Of a stretch of DNA of 47,115 nucleotides, positions 26,385-33,614 are shown one piece after another. Origin of the DNA: JAZRYE01 sp045600585 (GTDB lineage Bacteria; Bacillota_I; Bacilli_A; RFN20; CAG-826). Position 1 is the stretch's first letter. Each line of letters begins with the position of its first letter. Under the pieces are notes generated by a model. It was not told the DNA's origin. It was given only the letters and a program-made list of their open reading frames with translations, and did not search any database. The stretch lies in the NCBI GenBank assembly GCA_045600585.1, contig JAZRYE010000010.1:1-47115 (forward strand), in the 5' to 3' direction. Position numbers and translations under genes: made by a program.

Positions 26385-29313
26385 ATGTTTGATTTAAAAG
26401 AATTCAAAAATCCAAGTAAATATTATCGTTCAATTCCTTTTTGGTCTATAAATGGAAAACTAACAAAGAAAGAATTAAAACGTCAAATTCTCAATATGAA
26501 AAAGATGGGATTTGGTGGGGCTTTCTTACATTCTCGTACAGGATTAGAAACTGAATATTTATCAGATGAATGGATGGAATTAATGGAATATTGCAAGGAT
26601 GTTCTATTAGAAAACGATATGCTCGTCTATTTATATGATGAAGATCGATATCCAAGTGGAACCTGTGGGGGATTTGTTACTGCAAATAAAGAATATAAAG
26701 AAAAGAGTATGAATTATTTTGAAGTAACTGACTTTTCTTCTTACAAAGAACCAGAAGATTTCATTGCCCTATTTGCTGTTAAACTTGGCCCGAAAGGCAA
26801 ATGTATTTCTTATCACAAAATTATCTGACTTCAATGAAGTAAATAAAGGCGAAAAGGTATATTGCTTTTACATTTACTATATGCCAGATGATCCTTTTTA
26901 TAATGGCAACTGCATGGTTGATTGTATGAATAAAGATGCAACAAAAGCATTCTTAGAATCAACTCACGAAAAATATAAAGAAAGATTTGGCCATTTATTT
27001 GGAACTGATATCAAAGGCATCTTTACCGATGAACCTTGTCGTGGACCAATGTTTACTGGCTTTACACATATCAGTCCAAATTCAGAAAATCTAATTCCAT
27101 ATACATATGTCTTATTCGATGAATTTAAAAAGAGAAAAGGCTATAGTCTTGAAGATAAATTACCGGAATTATGGTTTGGTTTAGAAAATGAAGTATTTTT
27201 GAAAACCACATATGATTACGTTGAAATCCTTGAAGAATTATTCTTAGAAAATTTTGCTAAACCATATCATGATTGGTGTACACAAAATAAACTTAAATTT
27301 GTTGGTCATATTCTTCATGAAGATAATTTGGCTGCTCAAGTAAATATGTCAGGATCAATGATGCGATTCTATGAATATTTTGATTACCCAGGCATGGATA
27401 ATTTAGGAACGGATAATTTCTTTTATAATGTCCCTGCTTTAGTCAATTCAGTTGCTAAACAATTAGACAAAGAATATGTATTAGATGAATTATATGGTGT
27501 TTCTGGCTGGCCGATGCGAATTGAAGATTATAAACGTATTGGCGATTGGCAAAGCGCTGGTGGAGTAACTTTTAGAGTTCCTCATCTATGCTGGTACACA
27601 ATGAAAGGTGAAGCCAAAAGAGATTGCCCAGCTTCTATCTTCCATCAATCTAGTTGGTATGAAGATTACCATTATTTAGAAGATTATTATGCAAGATTAA
27701 CTTATTTACTTAAAAATGGTAAGCAAATGACTGATATTGCCATTATCAATCCAATTGAATCCGTCTGGGGATTAGCAAATCAATTTGCTTATCAAGCATT
27801 CATGTCTGCAAAAGAAGAGACATTTGTTAGCATTGAAAATCAATACCGTGAATTATATAAGGGATTAGTCTTAAATGGCGTTACTCCTGATTACATCGAT
27901 GAAGGATTATTTGCTAAATACGGTAAAGTAACAAATGGTTCATTTAGCTGTGGCAAGATGAATTATAAAACCATCATCTTGAATGCGAATTTAAATCTAA
28001 GAAAAACAACTCTTGATGCAATTAAAGCATTTACTACAAATGGAGGTAAGGTAATACTTGTTGGAGAATTACCTCGTTATCTTGATGGAATTAGATACGA
28101 CTTTACTAATGATCTTAAAAATACAATTAAGGTTGAATTTGATATCGATAAACTTATCTCTTTATTAGATGAGGATATTGTTTCTACATCAAGTAAGAAT
28201 ATGATTGTTGCAAAACGCTCATTTAAAGATGATTTATTTGTCTTATTCTTAAATAGACAAGATAATGAGGAACAAGTCAAAATCCGTGTAAAAACAAATA
28301 AAAAGCCTACATTAGTTAACTTAAGAACAGGTGAAATAGAATTTGTTGAGTATCGCTTTGATAACAATGAAGTAATTATTGATAAATCATTCACTCCTAA
28401 TGAAGAACTCGCTTTATATTTTTCAAATGAAATAAACGTTCAAAAGAAAGAGGAACTATCATTAGATAAAGAAGTAATTCTTGATGAATTTGAATATGAA
28501 TTATTAGAAGATAATTTCTTGGTTTTAAATAAATGCAATTTATATTTTAATGAAGAACTCATCTCTTCAAATTATTCAATTTATACAGATATTGATTTAA
28601 GAAAGAAACTTGGAATTTCAGTTCGTGGTAATCAAATGCTTCAGCCTTGGTTCCAAGAAAAGTATTTTCCAGAACAAAATGTTAACTATGGAGTAGCAAG
28701 ACTTCATTATGAATTTAATGTTGAAATTTTACCTAAAGACGTCAAGATTATGTTCGAATTACAAAAGAATGAAAGAATATTAGTTAATGGGCAAGAAATT
28801 GATTTGTCTTCTATTGAAGAAAGTCCAATTGATTGTTGCTTTAATATTGCTCATATCAATGATTCGTTATTCAAAAATGGATTAAATTCTATTGATGTTA
28901 TTTTTGATTATTATTTCACTTCTAATATTGAAGACCATTATTTAATGGGAAAGTTCGGAGTTAAGTTAGGCGAAAAAGATACAATCATCTCTTTACCAAA
29001 AACTCTTAAAGCTGGAAATGTCAATTATCAAGGTCTTCCATATTTTGGAGGTAAATTGCTATTAAAAAGCAAGTTAGAAAACGGTGATTACCAGGTAAGT
29101 GTTGATAAAATGGGAGTTGCTTCTATTAAAGCAAACGGGGTACCAATTATATTCTCACCATATCAAACTATTACTGGTGTAAAAAATGATATTTTAAGTT
29201 TAGAACTCTCGTTTACCCGTCAAAACACTTTCGGTATTATTACAGTAAGTAATATTATCGAAGGAATAAAAGAACAATATTTTGACATATTTAAGATTAG
29301 AAAGGTCAGATAG
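26385..29313 (+). pseudogene. GH106-like glycosidase gene interrupted by a +1 frameshift
   Basis: Frame A (26385-26828, 147 residues) and frame B (from about 26764, ending 29313) are halves of one protein. Frame A ends '...GKCISYHKII' and frame B continues 'KLSDFNEVNKGEKVYCFYIY'. Removing one A from the AAAA run at 26817-26820 joins them without a gap (ISYHKLSDFNEV), giving about 975 residues. The joined protein shows 'FSNPSKYYR'-type openings, 'GFGGAFLHSRTGLETEYLS', 'YDEDRYPSGTCGG', 'KGIFTDEPCRGPMF' and 'CPASIFHQSSWYE', as in enzymes related to GH106 alpha-L-rhamnosidases, with GH2-like beta domains at the C-terminus. No signal peptide. This is a real mutation, phase variation or a base-calling error; sequence alone cannot tell. 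Neighbouring genes are intact and tightly spaced. Confidence 0.75.
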
Positions 29314-29321
29314 GATTTTTT

Positions 29322-30509
29322 ATGAAAGAAGTAGTAGATTACATTAAAGAAAATTGGAAGAACACAATTAGACAACCTCATTCAGGTGTTCCTTTTCCAT
29401 TTACTTCACCAAGTAAAGATGCTGTATATTTAGATTTCTTTTACTGGGATACATATTTCACAAATGTTGGTTTACTTATTGACGGTCTTGTCGATCAAGT
29501 AAAAAACAATATTGATAATGTTTCTTATTTCATTAACAGCATGGGTTATATGCCTAATTCAAATGGATTATTAAATAGAACCCAACCTCCATTCTATTCA
29601 CGAATGGTTAAAGATTATTACGATTTCAAAAAAGATAAGGGAATTATTAAAACATATATGCCTTATCTTCTCAAAGAATATGACTTCTGGATGACAAGAA
29701 GAGTTGACCAATTTGGTATGAATATCTATAAAGCTGATAACATCATGCAAAGAGATTTAGATAATCATTATTTTGGTTTAAGTCCTCGTGTTTCGGTTTA
29801 TTCAGATGATAAAGAAATGCAAAATCTCATCGCTAAAGATTTAATTGCAATTGCAGAAAGCGGCTTAGACTTTAACATGAGATTTAGAACAAAAACAAAT
29901 AGAGTTGCTATCCATGAATTCCTACAACTTGATATCAATTGCTTATTGTACGATGTTGAAAAAAACATCGCATATATGGCAAAAGAAATCGATGATAAAG
30001 AATTAGAAGTTAAATTTACTAAGGCTGCAGAAGAAAGAAAAGCCAATATCAATAAGTGGTTCCTTTCTCCAGAAGGCATCTATTTAGATTATAACTTTGT
30101 TGAAAAAAGATTCTCAGATGTCGTATCTGCTGTTTCATTATATCCATATATCTTTGGCATATCTGATGATAAAGAAGGATGCAAAAAAGTATATGACTTA
30201 CTTGAAGTTCCATTTGGTGTAACAGTATGTGCGTATAGAGAAGATGATCTTTTCTATCAATGGGATTATCCAATTATGTGGGGTGAGTTCTCTTATCTTA
30301 CATATATCGGTCTAACAAACGTTGGATTAAATAAAGAAGCAGAAAGAGTCAAAACTAAGTTTGTTGAAGTAGTTGATAAAAACTTCAAAGAAACCGGTGC
30401 AATCTATGAAAAATACGATGGCTTAACTGGTGAAGTTTCAAATCGTGAATACGTTTCCACAGATATGATGGGCTGGACTGCTGCTGCTTATAGATTTTTT
30501 ACAAAATAA
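29322..30509 (+). CDS. Compact GH37/trehalase-like glycosidase, intracellular
   Basis: The 395-residue product shows the marks of the GH37 alpha/alpha barrel: 'FFYWDTYFTNVGLL' (about 36-49), 'MPNSNGLLNRTQPP' (about 78-91), 'AESGLDF' with candidate acid Asp183, 'QWDYPIMWGEFS' and 'AIYEKYDG' with candidate base Glu363. Trehalases are about 550 residues long, so this is a short form. The 'QWDYP' signature ends IMWGE rather than NGWAP, so the substrate may not be trehalose. No signal peptide. It lies eight bases after the GH106-like gene and is probably co-transcribed with it to degrade imported oligosaccharide. Confidence 0.75.
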   Translation: MKEVVDYIKENWKNTIRQPHSGVPFPFTSPSKDAVYLDFFYWDTYFTNVGLLIDGLVDQVKNNIDNVSYFINSMGYMPNSNGLLNRTQPPFYSRMVKDYYDFKKDKGIIKTYMPYLLKEYDFWMTRRVDQFGMNIYKADNIMQRDLDNHYFGLSPRVSVYSDDKEMQNLIAKDLIAIAESGLDFNMRFRTKTNRVAIHEFLQLDINCLLYDVEKNIAYMAKEIDDKELEVKFTKAAEERKANINKWFLSPEGIYLDYNFVEKRFSDVVSAVSLYPYIFGISDDKEGCKKVYDLLEVPFGVTVCAYREDDLFYQWDYPIMWGEFSYLTYIGLTNVGLNKEAERVKTKFVEVVDKNFKETGAIYEKYDGLTGEVSNREYVSTDMMGWTAAAYRFFTK

Positions 30510-30532
30510 ATTATTACTAAAGGAGGGTTTCT

Positions 30533-33500
30533 ATGAAAAAGTTTAAATCATTACTTGGAATTAGCGCGTTATTTTTAGCTCTTTCCTCATTAAACATGTT
30601 TTCAAATGAGAAACATCAAGTTGCATACGCGGAAGGTAATACTACTTATACCAAAGCATTGGCAAAAGAAGGTGTAGCTGACTCAGGTGTTGGAGATGCA
30701 TTTATTTATTTCAAATTAAGTGAAAACGATTACACATTTGGCGATGCATACCAATATGCACCTAATTTACCTCATTATCGTGTGAGCGATTATAACTTCA
30801 CAAGCCACATCGAATTCTCAAAAGATAGTACGAATTATATTCCTCTTTCCGAATTAGCAAATGGCACCAATTTCTTTTTTAACAATGGAACATTTAGATT
30901 TGGTATTTCTCATGATGCTAAAGGATATGATTTTGTTAATTATCCATATATCAAGATTCTTGAGGGCTGTGAGTTCCCTTCTTATGATTACTGTGCAAAT
31001 GGTGGAACTATTAAGAAGTTTGTTCAAGAAGAAACAACATTATCTAAAATTGAATTTAGAAATGATATTAGTGAAACTTGTGTAGCAGTTGCTTATGGAG
31101 AACAATCAATCTATACAGGCGATGCTTTACCATTTGGTGGTCCATCTCCATATTGGAACAATGTTAATTATGCCGATGCAAATTATAGACAAGTAATTTT
31201 ACAGTTTGGCACATATATGACTGACTATTTCTCTAATTCACATTTACCTGATGCTAGTGAACAAGCAACAGCGTTAACTGAAATTGGCCAAAACTTAACT
31301 ATTAATGGGGTTCCTGCATATAAATTAAGAGAAATATACCCTTTAACTTCAATTACTTATGCACATGGTTATAACTACATGTTCATTAATTATCCTTTGG
31401 ATATTTTAAAAATAACAAAAGATTATTTACTTCCAACAATTCATATTCCTGAAGGAACTAAGTTTATCGACAATTATTGTGGTGAAACAACTATGACATT
31501 TGTTGGAGATACTTGGAGCAATGTTGCGCTTGACGGATTTACAATTCAAAATCCAGATGATTTAAAGATGGCAATGCTATTCGATATGCCTTTCCAATAT
31601 GATACAGATGCAAAACGTATCATTGCTGATCTTAGAGAAGATGGTTGTCGTTTACAAATGAATTTCAATACTGGCGATAACAACGCTACTGATTCAGGTG
31701 CAGTCACAAACTTTGTTCTATACGGAATCACAATTTCTATTATGCAATTCCAAAGCGTTGTTGCTTTATATGATGTTTCCGGTGCATTAGCTCAAGTTTA
31801 TTACGGAATAACTATTAAGCCTAATACCGATTACAACTTAGAAGTTGAAATTGTTGCAGGTGTTAAAAACACTGTTAAAATAGCAATCAATCACGCTGTT
31901 GTTATTGATGCTGAATTAAGTTCATTAAATACAGCGGCCACTGATGTCTGGACAATCAATCCACAAGGTACATGGACACTTGATTATTTCAAAGAAATAA
32001 ATGCATATTCACCTGTCATTTCTTTTGATGGTTCAGCTTATTATGAATTTTTTGAAGGCGATCCAGTTTATAACTTTGCTTCATTAGTAAATGTCTACGA
32101 TATCTATGGAACTTCATCTTCTGAATATCATGTTTCTTATGATTATCAAGAAGGCGCTGTTACTAATGGCAAATATAATGCTGGTACTTGGACATTAACA
32201 ATTACATTAAATGCATTAGGTTATGATCCAGTAACTAAAGTAATTACACTTAATATTCATGGCTTAACTGCAATGGCAAAAGTCTATTTCGATGGTGGAG
32301 AAGCTCTTGAAGTACCTGTTGGTTCTAAATTAGTTGCTCCACAAAATCCAGATACATATCATGACGATGACTTCGATTATGTCTTTAATGGTTGGTATTT
32401 TGAAGGTGCTAAATGGAACTTTGAAACAGATACTGTTCAAGGTGATATGCACTTAGTATCTAACTTTGTTAAAGTTGAAAGACATTACAATGTTACTGTT
32501 AAATTTGAAGGTATTAACCGTCCAAATGAAACATATTCAATTAGCAAAAATACAGCTTTACCATTCGCTTTATTTGAAGTAGAAGGCGCATCATTTGTTG
32601 TATTTAATGGCGAAATTCAAATCAGCTCTTTAACTGTTACAAACGATGTCACAATTGTTGTTAAATACACAGTTTTTTATCAACATCACGATATGGTCAT
32701 GCCAACTTGTGATCAAGAAGGTAATCGTGAATATTGGACTTCTGTTGTTTATCCAGGTGTTTATTTTGCAGATGCAAATGGTTATGAAGTAATTGATAAC
32801 ATTACATTAACAAGAACACCTCATAGCATTATCCACGTTGATGCAGTTGAATCTACTTGTACAGAAGAAGGTAATATTGATTGTTATTATTGCACAAGCT
32901 GCAGACGCTTCTTTAGCGATGCTGAAGGCTTAAATGAAATAGAAAATTATAAGACTCCTAAAAAGCAACATATTCTAACTTATCATGAAGGACATGAAGC
33001 TACATGTGAATTAGATGGCCAAAAAGAATATTGGACCTGCGCAAATGAACCTGGTGTTTATTATGGAGATGAAGCTTGCGAAGAAACATTAGATACAATT
33101 GTCATTCCTGCAACAGGTCATGATTATCAAGAACCAACTTACACATGGAATGAAGTAGAAAATGGATTTGAATGCGTTGCTAGAACAACATGCTCTCATT
33201 GCAATGAAGTAATTACAGAAATTGCTGTTGCTAGTAAATCGGTCACTCATCAAGCAACTTGTACTGAAGAAGGACAAATTACATATACAGTAGTATTTAA
33301 AAATTCTAAATTTACTACTCAAACTAAACTTGTTTCTACTCCAATGTTAGAACATGATTATGTCCATTTTGATGAAACTCCTGCTACAAAAGAATCTAAT
33401 GGCATCAAAGAACACTATGAATGTTCTATGTGTCATAAATGTTTCCTCAAAGAAAATAATGCTTATGTTGAAATAACTCCTGAACAATTAGTCCTTACTT

Positions 33501-33613
33501 ATAAAGCCAAAGGATGTGGTGGTTCTATTGAAACATTTACATTTACTTCTTTAGCAGCAATTGGAGGAGCATCTATCTTATTCTTCTTAAAATCAAGAAA
33601 GGAGGAAAAATAA
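30533..33613 (+). CDS. Large cell-surface protein with InlB-like and Cys/His repeats and KGCGGS tail
   Basis: The 1026-residue product has a signal peptide (about 1-34). Its 'LNGxP'-type module is near residue 256 ('LTINGVPAYKL ... IPEGTKF'), with a likely earlier copy at about 85-150. A beta-sandwich domain follows, then an Ig-like domain (about 495-580) and an InlB B-repeat-like pair (about 582-715: 'FNGWYFEGAKWNFETDTVQG'). About five tandem units of roughly 60 residues come next (about 720-985), marked by '(T/S)C(D/T/E)xxG' and 'YxCxxC' ('CYYCTSCRRF', 'CSHCNEV', 'CSMCHKCF'). The tail is KAKGCGGS, a hydrophobic helix and SRKEEK. The ribosome site for the next gene lies in the last codons. 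Probable adhesin; the Cys pairs may bind metal or form disulfides. Confidence 0.7.
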   Translation: MKKFKSLLGISALFLALSSLNMFSNEKHQVAYAEGNTTYTKALAKEGVADSGVGDAFIYFKLSENDYTFGDAYQYAPNLPHYRVSDYNFTSHIEFSKDSTNYIPLSELANGTNFFFNNGTFRFGISHDAKGYDFVNYPYIKILEGCEFPSYDYCANGGTIKKFVQEETTLSKIEFRNDISETCVAVAYGEQSIYTGDALPFGGPSPYWNNVNYADANYRQVILQFGTYMTDYFSNSHLPDASEQATALTEIGQNLTINGVPAYKLREIYPLTSITYAHGYNYMFINYPLDILKITKDYLLPTIHIPEGTKFIDNYCGETTMTFVGDTWSNVALDGFTIQNPDDLKMAMLFDMPFQYDTDAKRIIADLREDGCRLQMNFNTGDNNATDSGAVTNFVLYGITISIMQFQSVVALYDVSGALAQVYYGITIKPNTDYNLEVEIVAGVKNTVKIAINHAVVIDAELSSLNTAATDVWTINPQGTWTLDYFKEINAYSPVISFDGSAYYEFFEGDPVYNFASLVNVYDIYGTSSSEYHVSYDYQEGAVTNGKYNAGTWTLTITLNALGYDPVTKVITLNIHGLTAMAKVYFDGGEALEVPVGSKLVAPQNPDTYHDDDFDYVFNGWYFEGAKWNFETDTVQGDMHLVSNFVKVERHYNVTVKFEGINRPNETYSISKNTALPFALFEVEGASFVVFNGEIQISSLTVTNDVTIVVKYTVFYQHHDMVMPTCDQEGNREYWTSVVYPGVYFADANGYEVIDNITLTRTPHSIIHVDAVESTCTEEGNIDCYYCTSCRRFFSDAEGLNEIENYKTPKKQHILTYHEGHEATCELDGQKEYWTCANEPGVYYGDEACEETLDTIVIPATGHDYQEPTYTWNEVENGFECVARTTCSHCNEVITEIAVASKSVTHQATCTEEGQITYTVVFKNSKFTTQTKLVSTPMLEHDYVHFDETPATKESNGIKEHYECSMCHKCFLKENNAYVEITPEQLVLTYKAKGCGGSIETFTFTSLAAIGGASILFFLKSRKEEK

Positions 33614-33614
33614 T

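Noticed and set aside
26826..26828. TGA read as tryptophan (Mollicutes code) to explain the interrupted genes
   Set aside because: TGG is used for Trp throughout. Reading through this TGA meets a TAA shortly after in the same frame, and the second broken gene is stopped by TAA. Overlapping ATGA junctions (24601, 40019) fit TGA as stop.
26810..26830. Programmed +1 frameshift in the GH106-like gene
   Set aside because: The site (ATC TGA C) has only a loose likeness to the prfB site CUU UGA C. There is no upstream Shine-Dalgarno-like stimulator, and deleting one A from the AAAA run explains the data more simply.
32680..33490. CRISPR or DNA tandem repeat
   Set aside because: Repetition is visible only at the protein level; the DNA copies differ and there are no spacers.
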